Assembly (NCBI GenBank): GCA_934330725.1
Contig: CAKRGM010000002.1
Location: forward strand, 1 to 64,000
Reading direction: 5' to 3'
Source: an uncultured Lachnospiraceae bacterium
GTDB taxonomy: Bacteria; Bacillota; Clostridia; Lachnospirales; Lachnospiraceae
DNA: 64,000 nt
How positions within the stretch are numbered: position 1 is the stretch's first letter; each line of letters opens with the position of its first letter. The notes under the pieces were generated by a model that worked only from the letters and a program-made list of their open reading frames with translations, was not told the origin of the DNA and did not search any database. This document shows, one piece after another, positions 47,334 through 57,390 of the stretch. Both the position numbers and the translations under genes were made by a program.

Positions 47334-48071
47334 TCAATTACCTGTCACTATTTTGGTATATATGTAAGCTATGATTATAACAATACAAAACAAAAAAACA
47401 ACAAAATCCTGAATCCGGAATCCCAGCATACACACATTTGTGCGTTTTCCAGGTGCATCCAGCCCTCTTGTCATTGCTGAAACCGCCAGTTCATTGCCTA
47501 TCTGCAAAAGTTCCGTAAGTAACGGAACCAGCTGGTACTCCAGCATTTTTACCGGATGCCATCCAAAGCCAATTCCTCTGAGTCTCATTGCATTGCGTAT
47601 CAGACCGTACTCTTCCTTTATTGCAGGGAAGAAACGAAACATAACTGAAACAGGTACGGCAACTTTTTTGGGAATATGAAATCCATCCATTGCAGCAATA
47701 AACTCACTTACCGTTGTTGATGAAATTAAGAAACGAAACATTGCAAGCCCCGGAAGCAGCTGCATAAATATGGATGACACTGCTGCTATCAATATTTTTG
47801 CCCCTGACCCTTCAGTTTCTTTCAGAATGCCCTGAAGAATCAGACAGCATGAATAAATAACAGTATAAAACAATGCCGCCCCCGTTTTTTTCAATATAAA
47901 CAAAGAAACAACCGGAAATATTGCCAGCACCGGAAGCAGATAACGCATAACTCCCACATATTCTCCGGAAAACATCAGAAAAGATGTCGTCAGACAAAGA
48001 ATAATCTTCGTCCGCGGATCGAGATACAGCTGCCTTAACGATGGCTTTGTTGCATACAACATTGATTTCAT
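47334..48071 (-). CDS. ECF transporter transmembrane subunit EcfT
   Basis: The 246-residue membrane protein has about five hydrophobic helices and the two Ala-Arg-Gly-type coupling motifs AMRLRG (about residue 160) and AMTRGL (about residue 208) that contact the ATPases. The frame is open further upstream, but the ATG at 48071 shares one base with the stop of the S component (TGATG), and hydrophobic homology starts there, so translational coupling is likely. Confidence 0.9.
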   Translation of the reverse strand: MKSMLYATKPSLRQLYLDPRTKIILCLTTSFLMFSGEYVGVMRYLLPVLAIFPVVSLFILKKTGAALFYTVIYSCCLILQGILKETEGSGAKILIAAVSSIFMQLLPGLAMFRFLISSTTVSEFIAAMDGFHIPKKVAVPVSVMFRFFPAIKEEYGLIRNAMRLRGIGFGWHPVKMLEYQLVPLLTELLQIGNELAVSAMTRGLDAPGKRTNVCMLGFRIQDFVVFLFCIVIIIAYIYTKIVTGN

Positions 48072-48667
48072 CAAACCATTCCGCTCCTTATAAAATGTTT
48101 TTTCAAAATAACCCTTCCAAGATTTCCTCCAATTACGCCTCCCAAAAATGCTGATAACAGCATAAGTGGTATCATCCATGAATGTGAATAATACCCAGCC
48201 ATTTTATCCATATATTCCTGCCCGTAATAAGCCACTTTATCTGCCATCTGCTTTTCTGAAAGGAAAGCAAACTGGATAAGATTAGCATTTGCTCCAATAC
48301 AACAGATAGCATAGCTGATGATGGTCAGTCTGCTGCTTTTATACCCGCCTCTTTTTATAACCAGCTCTGCAGCCAGCGCACAAATAATTCCTGCAATCAG
48401 TGTCCATACCCCGACTCCGGCAAGTGTCAGAATTGAACCATAAATTATATATGTAATCAAAACCATTCCAGACTTTTTTATTCTGGTGAAATACAACATC
48501 ATCGGTATACCCAGAATAATAGAACTTACAAGTGGAATCATCATATTTACAACAGGTATAAATCCCATAATTGCTGCAATTACCAGATTCAGCACAAAAT
48601 ATACTGCTGTAAAGATTCCAATATTAATCATATCTTTTCCATTTATTTTTTCTACCTTATTATTCAT
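48071..48667 (-). CDS. ECF transporter S component, MptD/Trep_Strep type
   Basis: The product of about 200 residues has six hydrophobic segments and a basic N-terminus (VEKINGKDMINIGIFTAVYF), typical of the MptD (TIGR02185, Trep_Strep) S-component family whose substrate is unknown. It is encoded between an ABC half-transporter and EcfT, as in many Firmicutes. An in-frame ATG at 48700 overlaps the upstream gene, but GGAG lies five bases before the ATG at 48667, which I prefer. The C-terminal half has the usual SHSWMIPLMLLSAFLGGVIGG. Confidence 0.85.
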   Translation of the reverse strand: MNNKVEKINGKDMINIGIFTAVYFVLNLVIAAIMGFIPVVNMMIPLVSSIILGIPMMLYFTRIKKSGMVLITYIIYGSILTLAGVGVWTLIAGIICALAAELVIKRGGYKSSRLTIISYAICCIGANANLIQFAFLSEKQMADKVAYYGQEYMDKMAGYYSHSWMIPLMLLSAFLGGVIGGNLGRVILKKHFIRSGMV

Positions 48668-48678
48668 ACATTCTCCAT

Positions 48679-50415
48679 TTATTTTGTATTTATTTTCCAT
48701 GCAAGACTTTCACATTGAAGATTATATAATTTATTATATAAACCTTTTTGAGCCATAAGTTCTTTATGAGTTCCTTCTTCTACAAGTTCTCCCTCATCCA
48801 GAACAACAATTTTATCGCAATCGACAACTGACCTTAGTTTATGTGCAATAATAAGAACAGTCTTATTTTTAATCAGTCTTCCAATTGCCTGTTGAATCTT
48901 AGTTTCATTTTCAGGGTCAATGCTTGCTGTACTTTCGTCAAGCAAAATCACCGGAGCATCCTTTAAAAATGCTCTTGCAATTGACAATCTCTGCCTTTCA
49001 CCTCCTGAAAGTGTCTTTCCATTCTCTCCAATTACGGTCTGGTATCGATCCGGAAGCCTTGAAATAAACTCGTCACAAGCTGCCAGCCTTGCTGCCGCAT
49101 ATACCTCTTCCTGTGTTGCACCTGCTTTTCCGATTCTTATATTGTTATAAATTGTATCATTAAACAAAACTACATCCTGAAATACAATTGAATAATTAGC
49201 CAGCAAATCTTCAGGCGCAATTTTTCGAATGTTTTTTCCTCCAATAAGGATCTTTCCATCCTTTACATCCCAAAATCTCGCAGCAAGCCTCGTAAGCGTA
49301 CTTTTTCCTGAGCCGGATGGTCCTACCAATGCCGTAATCTCTCCCTGTTTTGCAACGAATGAAACATCATGAAGTACCTCTTTTTCATTATATGCAAAGC
49401 TCACATTGTCAAATGTTATATCAAAATGCTTTAAATCCACCTGTGATCCATCCTGCTCCTCTTCCTCAAAAAGTTCATTTACTCTGCCGGCTCCAACTAA
49501 TGAAGCTATAAAATCTCCAAGATGTTCGCATGCGCTGGTAAATGGTTCATAGATTCTGACTGCTGCATACAGAAACACAAGGAATTTAAACAATGATATT
49601 TCACCGTATACAAGCATTTTTGAGCCAAAAATAATCACCAATCCAAGTCCGATTCTCATAACATTATAAGAAACTGCAATACTAAGCCCTGCCAAAAGTT
49701 CATAAAGAACCTGCCCCGGAATCAGTCTTTTTATTTTTGTTTCCAATCCCTTTTGATATTCATGTATCATATCGGTTGTACGCAAAAGCTTTATATTTTC
49801 AAGGTATTCCTGCAATCCATCACTAACTTCAAGCTTCTTTACACGATTCTTTTTGTTCGTTCCTTCGGAAATTTTTCTTGATAATGCCATTACAATAACG
49901 GCAACAGGCAAACATGCTGCAAGGCATACAGTAAGACGCACATCGTAGAAAAATAAAACAATAACTGCCACGCAGCCACTAATCAGCCCACTCAGCAGCT
50001 CTGCTGCTGACTGTGATAAAATATGTGACACCGTCTGTACATCATCCATTATAACTGATGTCACATCACTCAGTTCTCTTCTTCCAAAAAAGGAAAGCGG
50101 CAGGCGTCGCAGCTTATCAGCCAATTCCATGCGAAGCTTATATTCCTCCTCTCCCGCCGTCAGATATTCTTTATAATATGCAATCTTGTAAGAAACAAAC
50201 ATAAGAATTAAAATAAGTAAAAGCAGGGCAATATAAGGTACAAACGCAATTTGTCCCTGATTTCCTTCAAAATAATAATTCATCATCTGTTCACTCACCT
50301 TTGCAAGCGGCACTATCGGAAGAAATGTTGCAATATTAAACACGGCAAGCCATATTGACGCTTTTATAATTGTTTTTGTTCCTTCTTTACTTAAACGAAA
50401 TATTTTGCTAAGCAT
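48679..50415 (-). CDS. ABC transporter half (membrane domain plus ATPase)
   Basis: A type IV ABC half-transporter of about 578 residues: six membrane helices in residues 1-300, then an ATPase domain with Walker A GPSGSGKST, signature KTLSGGERQRLSIA and ILLDESTASIDPEN. The frame extends upstream to 50505, but GGAGGAG lies before the ATG at 50415 and homology begins at LSKIFRLSKEG. It overlaps the preceding ABC gene by eight bases; the pair probably forms a heterodimer. Such pairs beside MptD-type ECF genes resemble the IrtAB/YbtPQ arrangement, so uptake of a metal chelate is possible but unproven. Confidence 0.88.
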   Translation of the reverse strand: MLSKIFRLSKEGTKTIIKASIWLAVFNIATFLPIVPLAKVSEQMMNYYFEGNQGQIAFVPYIALLLLILILMFVSYKIAYYKEYLTAGEEEYKLRMELADKLRRLPLSFFGRRELSDVTSVIMDDVQTVSHILSQSAAELLSGLISGCVAVIVLFFYDVRLTVCLAACLPVAVIVMALSRKISEGTNKKNRVKKLEVSDGLQEYLENIKLLRTTDMIHEYQKGLETKIKRLIPGQVLYELLAGLSIAVSYNVMRIGLGLVIIFGSKMLVYGEISLFKFLVFLYAAVRIYEPFTSACEHLGDFIASLVGAGRVNELFEEEEQDGSQVDLKHFDITFDNVSFAYNEKEVLHDVSFVAKQGEITALVGPSGSGKSTLTRLAARFWDVKDGKILIGGKNIRKIAPEDLLANYSIVFQDVVLFNDTIYNNIRIGKAGATQEEVYAAARLAACDEFISRLPDRYQTVIGENGKTLSGGERQRLSIARAFLKDAPVILLDESTASIDPENETKIQQAIGRLIKNKTVLIIAHKLRSVVDCDKIVVLDEGELVEEGTHKELMAQKGLYNKLYNLQCESLAWKINTK

Positions 50416-52195
50416 TCTGCTCTCCTCCAATCTTCCATGAAACACTACTCTCATACTCCTTAAACATCCGCGCATATACGCCCTTGTCCTGAAGCAGTTT
50501 TTCATGCGTTCCCTGCTCTACGATTTTCCCTTTCTGCAGTACAAGTATCTGATCAGCGTTTATTATAGTCTGCAGTCTGTGTGCAATCATAAGCACAGTC
50601 TTTCCTTTTAGTAATGAATCCAATGCTTTCTGAATCAAAAATTCATTTTCTGCATCAGCAAATGCTGTAGCTTCATCCAGTAAAATAACAGGCGCTTCTT
50701 TTAAAATTGCACGTGCAAGCGCAATTCTTTGCATTTCACCACCCGACAGATATACTCCCTTTGTTCCTATAACTGTATCCATGCCATCTGGCATTTTTTT
50801 CAGGATATCATCACACTGTGCCTGTTTTAACGCCAGTGCAATTTCCTGTCTGGTCGCATCAGGCTTATACATCGCAACGTTCTGTGCAATTGACATTTTA
50901 AAAAGGCTGGTATCCTGAAATACAATACTTACTTTTTTCATCCATTCCCAATAGCTGATATTTCTCAGGTCAACACCTCCAACCATAACCGATCCGTGTT
51001 TGACATCCCAAAATCGTGCAATAAGGTTTGCAATAGTGCTCTTTCCTCCCCCGGACTCTCCTACAAGTGCAGTCACTGTGCCAGGTCTGATTGTCAATGA
51101 CACATCATCCAGTGCTTTAACACCTTCCTCGTAGCTAAATGACACATGATCCATTTTTATCTCATAATCTTCAGGCATTTTCGGCTGCTTTGCTTCCATC
51201 AATGGCTTTTCTGCAAAAATATCTTCTACTGCTTTCATAGATGCTTTTGCAAGCATCAAATTTGAAGAACTGTGCATAAGTTTTGCAAGAATTGAAGCAA
51301 CAAGCGGGATAAGGACTGCAAAAAATGTAAATGTCATAATAGTTTTTTCTGTCCCATAGCCGGTATTATATAAAATAATTCCTCCCGGAATCAAAAAGAA
51401 AAAGACAGCATTAATAATTGACGTATAGGCACTATATGCATTTTCCATTGAAAATGCATATTTTGTCATAAAATCCGCATAGTCTTTTACTGCTCGCTGA
51501 TATCGTTTAAAAGAATCTGCTGTCTGTCCAAACGTCTTTACAACCGAAATTCCCCGGACATATTCAGTCGCTGCATTTCCAATATTTTCTCCTGCGGTCT
51601 GTACTTCCTGAACAAATCCTTCACTCTCTCCCTTTAGCATAGATGCTAAAAAAAGAAATCCAAGCACAATTGGAATAAGACATATTAATGACAATCTCCA
51701 GTCATACATAAACATAAACACAAGAAATGCTATTGGCAAAACCGCAGACTGTACATAATCCGGAATATGATGTGCAATCAGAATTTCAAGATTATCCGTA
51801 TTTTTTTCGATTACCTTTCTTTGTACACCACTTGGATGCAATGTGTGATATCCAAGAGGCAGCTCTCCCAGATGAGCAATTAACCGTATACGCATTTTTG
51901 CAACAATATTATATGCACTGATGTGAGAACACAAAAGTGCCATTCCATATACACCAAATCCCATGCACACGTAAAAAACAGCATTCTTTCCAAGACCGGA
52001 AAGCTCCCCAAGATTCAATGTATTAAAAGCGCCTCCTGATTCAATTAACATCTTTGCAACACCATATACGCAAATATACGCTTTTAAATTAATCACAGCT
52101 GCACATGCTGCAAAAACAGCTGATAAAAGAATCGTAATACGAAACGCTCCTGCATATTGAAACAACTTTTTAAATACATTTGTTTCATCTTTCAT
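50408..52195 (-). CDS. ABC transporter half, first gene of the TetR-controlled operon
   Basis: The 595-residue half-transporter has six membrane helices in residues 15-320 and an ATPase domain with Walker A GESGGGKST, signature VYLSGGEMQRIALA and ILLDEATAFADAEN. It differs in sequence from its partner, as expected in heterodimeric exporters or importers. It is 137 bases downstream of the TetR gene. That gap contains an AT-rich stretch with a partial inverted repeat (AGTTAGAT / ACTAAT type) and may carry an internal promoter, but none is convincing. Confidence 0.88.
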   Translation of the reverse strand: MKDETNVFKKLFQYAGAFRITILLSAVFAACAAVINLKAYICVYGVAKMLIESGGAFNTLNLGELSGLGKNAVFYVCMGFGVYGMALLCSHISAYNIVAKMRIRLIAHLGELPLGYHTLHPSGVQRKVIEKNTDNLEILIAHHIPDYVQSAVLPIAFLVFMFMYDWRLSLICLIPIVLGFLFLASMLKGESEGFVQEVQTAGENIGNAATEYVRGISVVKTFGQTADSFKRYQRAVKDYADFMTKYAFSMENAYSAYTSIINAVFFFLIPGGIILYNTGYGTEKTIMTFTFFAVLIPLVASILAKLMHSSSNLMLAKASMKAVEDIFAEKPLMEAKQPKMPEDYEIKMDHVSFSYEEGVKALDDVSLTIRPGTVTALVGESGGGKSTIANLIARFWDVKHGSVMVGGVDLRNISYWEWMKKVSIVFQDTSLFKMSIAQNVAMYKPDATRQEIALALKQAQCDDILKKMPDGMDTVIGTKGVYLSGGEMQRIALARAILKEAPVILLDEATAFADAENEFLIQKALDSLLKGKTVLMIAHRLQTIINADQILVLQKGKIVEQGTHEKLLQDKGVYARMFKEYESSVSWKIGGEQNA

Positions 52196-52332
52196 TTTTA
52201 ACTAATCTCCATTTCTGTTATTAATTATTTTCCTTAAGTTTATTAATAATTATTTATTTAATTGACTTTTCTGACCGGATAAATTATTTTTACCTAATCT
52301 CTATTAGTTTTATCTAACTTAATCGTAAAAAA

Positions 52333-52956
52333 TTATGCCTTTATACGAAGAATGCCAGCCCAGCCAATATCAAAGAAACATTTTAGTTCTCCTACATAAA
52401 CAACAGCTTCAGACTTATCCATCTTGTGCATAACAGGTTCGAACAGTCCGTATAAATAAGAACTGATTAGAATATGAATTGTTTTTTCTCCCGCTACTCT
52501 ACCATTTATAACTGCCTCATGACCTGTTTCTTTCATAAAACGAATTGTAGATGCTTCAATAATTTCAACGAGTTCCTCCATATAGTTTTCATAAGAAGAG
52601 CCTCCAGCGCATGCCAATAACAGGCGAAACACATCAAAATGTTCGTAAATATAATCCACAAAAGGATTCTTATCTATGTCGCTGTGCAGTGCTGACTGCT
52701 CCTGTTGTGCATAAGACTGTTCATGAAACTCCTGATTTACATTGATAAGATTATTCTTAAATTCTTCAGCAACCGGACTTACTAAAGCGCAAAATAGTCC
52801 ATCCTTACCAGAGTAATGACTCTTAAGTGCTCCCCATGTCACACCTGCTTTCTTACAAATAATATTTGTAGAAGCTTTTTCGTATCCTTCTTCTAAAAAC
52901 TCTTCTTTTGCGGCCGCTAATATTTTAGGGTCAAGACTTTTGTCTGGTTTTGCCAT
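52333..52956 (-). CDS. TetR-family transcriptional regulator
   Basis: The N-terminal helix-turn-helix domain is clear: DPKILAAAKEEFLEEGYEKAS, then STNIICKKAGVTWGALKSHY and SGKDGLFCALV. The C-terminal 140 residues form the ligand and dimer domain, without a recognisable ligand signature. An ATG at 52965 touches the AAGGAG site, so it is too close; the ATG at 52956 is nine bases away and is the likely start. A paired palindrome over its promoter suggests autoregulation and control of the transport genes downstream. Confidence 0.9.
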   Translation of the reverse strand: MAKPDKSLDPKILAAAKEEFLEEGYEKASTNIICKKAGVTWGALKSHYSGKDGLFCALVSPVAEEFKNNLINVNQEFHEQSYAQQEQSALHSDIDKNPFVDYIYEHFDVFRLLLACAGGSSYENYMEELVEIIEASTIRFMKETGHEAVINGRVAGEKTIHILISSYLYGLFEPVMHKMDKSEAVVYVGELKCFFDIGWAGILRIKA

Positions 52957-52974
52957 TTCATTCATCTCCTTCGT

Positions 52975-53010
52975 ATTGATAGCAATACTATTAATAGCAC
53001 TGCTATCAAT
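52975..53010. promoter_or_regulatory. Paired palindromic operator upstream of the TetR gene
   Basis: The 36-base block is bounded by ATTGATAGCA and TGCTATCAAT. Inside are two 13-base near-palindromes on the minus strand, ATAGCAGTGCTAT and ATAGTATTGCTAT, two bases apart. It starts right after the -10 box and ends before the ribosome site, where bound repressor would block transcription. Two adjacent sites fit a pair of TetR dimers. Confidence 0.8.
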
Positions 53011-53036
53011 ATATTATAAACTTCTGTTAATGTCAA
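53008..53036 (-). promoter_or_regulatory. Sigma-A-type promoter of the TetR/transport operon
   Basis: TTGACA (53031-53036) and TATATT (53008-53013) are separated by exactly 17 bases on the minus strand. The -10 box overlaps the outer edge of the paired palindromic operator. It is 52 bases from the TetR start. Confidence 0.8.
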
Positions 53037-53050
53037 GTTTGTTAATGAAA

Positions 53051-53081
53051 AAAACTCTCACAGAAAACCCGCGAAAGTTTT
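53051..53081. terminator. Second hairpin downstream of tuf, possibly bidirectional
   Basis: AAAACTCTCAC and GCGAAAGTTTT form an 11-bp stem with two GU pairs (on the minus strand) around a nine-base loop. On the minus strand it is followed by a T-rich stretch (TTTTTTTCATT). It insulates the TetR promoter from tuf readthrough. The remaining bases between 52966 and 53295 carry only the promoter, operator and the two hairpins. Confidence 0.65.
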
Positions 53082-53213
53082 TATAATAACAATCTATTTA
53101 TATTTTCTAACTATTCTATACCATATCCTTACTTCTGCTCTTTATCCAGTACAGACTCTTTTCCCTCTCCCTGATAATACTTTCCTGATAATATAATTCT
53201 CCTTTCAGGTAAA

Positions 53214-53253
53214 AAAAGAACCACCCTCATGCAAGCATGAAAGCGGTTCTTTT
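53214..53253 (-). terminator. Intrinsic terminator of the str operon (after tuf)
   Basis: AAAAGAACC pairs with GGTTCTTTT and, inside, TCATGC pairs with GCATGA around a two-base loop region. On the minus strand the stem is followed by a run of seven T. It lies 43 bases past the tuf stop. Confidence 0.9.
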
Positions 53254-53295
53254 ATATATCTTTATAATAATCTTAATATTATCATTAATCAAAGA

Positions 53296-54489
53296 TTACT
53301 CAATGATTGTAGCAACAGCACCTGAACCTACTGTACGTCCACCTTCACGGATAGCGAATCTAAGCCCCTGCTCCATAGCTACTTTGTGGATAAGTTCAAC
53401 TGTCATTTCTACGTTATCACCAGGCATACACATTTCTACACCAGCTGGTAATTCAATAACACCAGTAACGTCTGTTGTTCTGAAGTAGAACTGTGGTCTG
53501 TAGTTGTTGAAGAATGGAGTATGACGTCCACCTTCGTCCTTTGTTAATACGTAAACCTGAGCTGTAAACTTGTGGTGAGGTGTGATTGAACCTGGCTTAC
53601 AAAGAACCTGTCCTCTTTCGATTTCATCTCTCTGAACACCTCTAAGAAGAGCACCAATGTTATCTCCTGGTTCAGCCTCATCAAGAAGCTTTCTGAACAT
53701 TTCGATACCTGTAACAACAACCTTACGGATATCATCATGGATACCAACGATTTCAACTTCTTCGTTAACCTTAAGAACACCTCTTTCAACTCTACCTGTA
53801 GCAACTGTACCACGACCTGTGATTGAGAAGATATCTTCGATTGGCATAAGGAATGGCTTATCTGTATCTCTCTTTGGATCTGGAACATACTCATCAATTG
53901 TATGCATAAGCTCAAGGATCTTGTCACCCCATTCGCTGTTTGGATCTTCAAGAGCCTTAAGAGCTGAACCCTGGATGATTGGAGTATCATCACCTGGGAA
54001 TCCGTACTCGTTAAGAAGTTCTCTGATTTCCATATCTACTAATTCAAGAAGTTCTGGATCATCAACCATATCACACTTGTTCATGAATACAACGATGTAA
54101 GGAACACCTACCTGACGAGCAAGAAGGATATGCTCTCTTGTCTGAGCCATAACACCATCAGTAGCAGCAACAACAAGGATACCAGCATCCATCTGTGCAG
54201 CACCAGTGATCATGTTCTTAACGTAATCAGCATGTCCTGGGCAGTCAACGTGAGCGTAATGTCTCTTCTCTGTTTCATATTCAACGTGAGCTGTAGAGAT
54301 TGTGATACCTCTTTCTCTTTCTTCTGGAGCCTTATCAATATTTTCAAATGCAACAGCTTCACCTGTACCAAGTCTCTCATGAAGAGTCTTTGTGATAGCT
54401 GCTGTTAAAGTAGTCTTACCATGATCTACGTGTCCAATTGTACCAATGTTACAATGTGGTTTAGTTCTTTCAAATTTAGCCTTTGCCAT
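53296..54489 (-). CDS. tuf: Elongation factor Tu
   Basis: The 397-residue protein is a complete EF-Tu, which brings aminoacyl-tRNA to the ribosome. G motifs are present: GHVDHGKTT (G1), the effector RGITIST (G2), DCPGHADY (G3), NKCDMVD (G4) and SALKALE (G5). The beta-barrel domains include [13 protein letters not shown] and the C-terminal [16 protein letters not shown] precedes the ATG. It has its own promoter at 54565-54593 as well as readthrough from fusA. Confidence 0.98.
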   Translation of the reverse strand: MAKAKFERTKPHCNIGTIGHVDHGKTTLTAAITKTLHERLGTGEAVAFENIDKAPEERERGITISTAHVEYETEKRHYAHVDCPGHADYVKNMITGAAQMDAGILVVAATDGVMAQTREHILLARQVGVPYIVVFMNKCDMVDDPELLELVDMEIRELLNEYGFPGDDTPIIQGSALKALEDPNSEWGDKILELMHTIDEYVPDPKRDTDKPFLMPIEDIFSITGRGTVATGRVERGVLKVNEEVEIVGIHDDIRKVVVTGIEMFRKLLDEAEPGDNIGALLRGVQRDEIERGQVLCKPGSITPHHKFTAQVYVLTKDEGGRHTPFFNNYRPQFYFRTTDVTGVIELPAGVEMCMPGDNVEMTVELIHKVAMEQGLRFAIREGGRTVGSGAVATIIE

Positions 54490-54564
54490 TGTTTAAAATC
54501 CTCCTTAAAATAATCAATTAGATTAATTAATTTCCCCTTTATGGGTTTACTATAGCTAAAATTC

Positions 54565-54593
54565 ATTATATTTCATTTTGAAATATTTTTCAA
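54565..54593 (-). promoter_or_regulatory. Promoter for tuf
   Basis: TTGAAA (54588-54593) and TATAAT (54565-54570) lie 17 bases apart on the minus strand, 76 bases before the tuf start, in the fusA-tuf gap. A separate tuf promoter fits the known need for more EF-Tu than EF-G. Confidence 0.75.
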
Positions 54594-54633
54594 CTGTTTT
54601 TAACTATATTTAATATATTATATCTTCATGTAT

Positions 54634-54672
54634 AGAAATGTATATCTGAACTACGTACAAATATACATTTCT
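54634..54672. other. 12-bp hairpin in the fusA-tuf gap
   Basis: AGAAATGTATAT and ATATACATTTCT are perfectly complementary around a 15-base loop. There is no T-tract on the minus strand, so it is not a strong terminator. It may act as an mRNA stability or processing element between fusA and tuf. Confidence 0.6.
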
Positions 54673-54699
54673 ATTATTACTTCATCAATTGTACTTCAA

Positions 54700-56862
54700 T
54701 TATTTTGCCTTTGCAGCAATAACCTTTTCCTGAACTGACTTTGGAGCCTGCTCATACTTATCGAAGAACATAGAGTAGTTACCACGACCCTGTGTCTTAG
54801 AACGAAGGTCAGTAGCATATCCAAACATCTCTGAAAGTGGAACGAAAGCTTTAATCATCTTACCACCGCTGATGTCTTCCATACCTTCAATACGTCCTCT
54901 ACGGGCATTGATATCACCGATAACATCACCCATGTATTCTTCTGGCATAGTAACTTCAACCTTCATGATAGGCTCAAGAAGAGCTGGAGCTGCCTTAGCC
55001 ATTGCATCCTTAAACGCCATAGAACCAGCAATGTGGAATGCCATTTCTGATGAATCGACTTCATGGTAAGATCCATCATAAATATCTGCTCTAAGTCCGA
55101 GAACTGGGAATCCAGCTAAAATACCTGAATCAGCAGCTTCTCTGATACCTGCTGCAACAGAAGGAATGTATTCCTTAGGAATAGCACCACCAACTACTGA
55201 AGACTCGCAGAAAAGTACTGGAGGCTCGTCAATAATTACTGTATTCTTAGTTTCAACATCGAACTTATCAACGTTAGCTTCAAGTGGAGTGAAACGTACT
55301 TTACAGTGACCATACTGACCACGACCACCTGACTGCTTAGCATACTTACTATCAACATCAACAGCCTTAGTAAAGCACTCTCTGTAAGCAACCTGAGGTG
55401 CACCTACATTAGCTTCTACCTTAAATTCACGAAGAAGTCTGTCAACGATGATATCAAGATGAAGTTCACCCATACCAGCAATAATTGTCTGACCTGTCTC
55501 CTGATCTGTATGAGCACGGAATGTAGGATCTTCTTCAGCAAGCTTTGCTAAAGCTTCACCCATCTTACCCTGATCATTCTTAGTCTTTGGCTCAATAGCA
55601 AGTTCGATAACTGGCTCTGGGAATTCCATAGACTCTAAGATAACAGGATGCTGCTCATCACAAATAGTATCACCTGTAACTGTAGTCTTAAGACCTACTG
55701 CTGCAGCAATATCACCTGAGTAAACCTTTTCAATTTCTTTTCTCTGGTTGGCATGCATCTGAAGGATACGACCAACTCTTTCTTTCTTATTCTTATTAGC
55801 ATTAAGTACATATGAACCTGCGTTTAATGTACCTGAGTAAACTCTGAAGAATGCTAACTTACCAACAAATGGATCTGTCATAATCTTAAATGCAAGAGCT
55901 GAGAATGGCTCTTCATCAGATGTCTTTCTTATTACTTCGTTACCGTCTTCATCAACACCTGTAATATCAGGGATATCTGTAGGAGCTGGCATGTATTCGA
56001 TAACTGCATCAAGAAGCTTCTGAACACCCTTGTTCTTGTATGCTGTACCGCAAAGACAAGGAATAGCTGTACCTTCAATAGTACCCTTTCTTAAAGCAGC
56101 CTTTAACTCTGGAACTGTAAGCTCCTCATCGTTAAAGAACTTCTCCATAAGGTCTTCATCAAGCTCAGCGCACTGCTCAATAAGCTTATCATGATATTCC
56201 TGAGCCTGATCTTTTAAGTCATCAGGAATTTCACCAACAACAATATCATCGCCCTTATCGCCATTGAATACATAAGCCTTCATTTCAAATAAGTCAATAA
56301 TACCCTTAAAATCATCTTCCTTACCGATAGGAAGCTGTATGAGTACAGGATTCTTTCCAAGCTTTGTAATAAGCTGGTTACATGATCCGAAGAAGTCAGC
56401 ACCCATCTTATCCATCTTGTTCATGAAAGCCATACGTGGTACATTGTACTTATCAGCCTGACGCCATACGTTCTCTGACTGTGGTTCAACACCGTTCTGT
56501 GCATCGAATACACCAACAGCACCATCAAGTACTCTAAGTGAACGCTCAACTTCTACTGTGAAGTCAACGTGTCCTGGAGTATCGATAATGTTAATACGAT
56601 ATTCTGGCTGTGTCTTATCTGGCTTACCTTCTTTTTCAGGTGTCCAGTGACATGTTGTAGCAGCTGAAGTGATTGTGATACCTCTCTCCTGCTCCTGGGC
56701 CATCCAGTCCATAGTAGCAGTACCTTCATGAGTATCACCAATCTTGTGATTAACACCAGTATAATAAAGGATACGCTCTGTTAATGTTGTTTTACCAGCA
56801 TCAATATGAGCCATAATTCCGATATTTCTGGTTCTCTCCAATGGATATTCTCTTCCAGCCAT
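54700..56862 (-). CDS. fusA: Elongation factor G
   Basis: The 720-residue translocase has [20 protein letters not shown] (G1), [11 protein letters not shown] (G2), [10 protein letters not shown] (G3) and [13 protein letters not shown] (G4), then domains II-V ending with [21 protein letters not shown] short insertion with Pro/Lys-rich sequence ([14 protein letters not shown], about residue 75) between G2 and G3 explains why it is somewhat longer than the usual 690-700 residues. It follows rpsG by 24 bases. The ribosome site is GGAGG before the ATG. Confidence 0.97.
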   Translation of the reverse strand: MAGREYPLERTRNIGIMAHIDAGKTTLTERILYYTGVNHKIGDTHEGTATMDWMAQEQERGITITSAATTCHWTPEKEGKPDKTQPEYRINIIDTPGHVDFTVEVERSLRVLDGAVGVFDAQNGVEPQSENVWRQADKYNVPRMAFMNKMDKMGADFFGSCNQLITKLGKNPVLIQLPIGKEDDFKGIIDLFEMKAYVFNGDKGDDIVVGEIPDDLKDQAQEYHDKLIEQCAELDEDLMEKFFNDEELTVPELKAALRKGTIEGTAIPCLCGTAYKNKGVQKLLDAVIEYMPAPTDIPDITGVDEDGNEVIRKTSDEEPFSALAFKIMTDPFVGKLAFFRVYSGTLNAGSYVLNANKNKKERVGRILQMHANQRKEIEKVYSGDIAAAVGLKTTVTGDTICDEQHPVILESMEFPEPVIELAIEPKTKNDQGKMGEALAKLAEEDPTFRAHTDQETGQTIIAGMGELHLDIIVDRLLREFKVEANVGAPQVAYRECFTKAVDVDSKYAKQSGGRGQYGHCKVRFTPLEANVDKFDVETKNTVIIDEPPVLFCESSVVGGAIPKEYIPSVAAGIREAADSGILAGFPVLGLRADIYDGSYHEVDSSEMAFHIAGSMAFKDAMAKAAPALLEPIMKVEVTMPEEYMGDVIGDINARRGRIEGMEDISGGKMIKAFVPLSEMFGYATDLRSKTQGRGNYSMFFDKYEQAPKSVQEKVIAAKAK

Positions 56863-56886
56863 GGATAAAACCTCCTATAATTATTA

Positions 56887-57357
56887 TTAGAATCTGTAAT
56901 GTGCGAAAGCCTTATTAGCTTCAGCCATCTTATGCATATCTTCTTTCTTCTTTACAGAAGCGCCTGTGTTATTTGAAGCGTCAAGAATTTCATTTGCAAG
57001 TCTTTCTTCCATAGTCTTTTCGCCTCTTGCACGAGAATATGCTGTTATCCAACGAAGAGCTAAAGCCTGTCTTCTGTCTGGCTTAACTTCGATAGGTACC
57101 TGATATGTGGCACCACCGATACGTCTTGCCTTAACTTCAAGAACTGGCATAATATTATTCATAGCCTCTTCGAATACTTCGATAGCAGGTCTCTCAGTCT
57201 TTGCTGCGATTCTGTCAAAAGCCTTATATACAATCTTCTGAGCTACTCCTCTCTTACCATCAAGCATAATGTTGTTGATAAGCTTTGTAACCACCTTATT
57301 GTTGTATATAGGATCTGCTAATACATCTCTTTTTTGAGTATGTCCTTTACGTGGCAC
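56887..57357 (-). CDS. rpsG: 30S ribosomal protein S7
   Basis: The 156-residue S7 begins [19 protein letters not shown] and has [18 protein letters not shown], the 16S-binding loop [19 protein letters not shown] region ([16 protein letters not shown]) and [16 protein letters not shown] at the end. The frame runs upstream to a GTG at 57390, but AAGGAGG lies eight bases before the GTG at 57357. That GTG gives the normal N-terminus, so a GTG start is chosen. S7 nucleates assembly of the 30S head. Confidence 0.96.
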   Translation of the reverse strand: MPRKGHTQKRDVLADPIYNNKVVTKLINNIMLDGKRGVAQKIVYKAFDRIAAKTERPAIEVFEEAMNNIMPVLEVKARRIGGATYQVPIEVKPDRRQALALRWITAYSRARGEKTMEERLANEILDASNNTGASVKKKEDMHKMAEANKAFAHYRF

Positions 57358-57390
57358 GGTTCTTCCCTCCTTAACAATGTGTTGCTGCAC

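Noticed and set aside
53657..54100. 147-codon plus-strand frame inside tuf
   Set aside because: It is the antisense of a highly conserved gene and its composition (Ser-rich) follows from EF-Tu codons.
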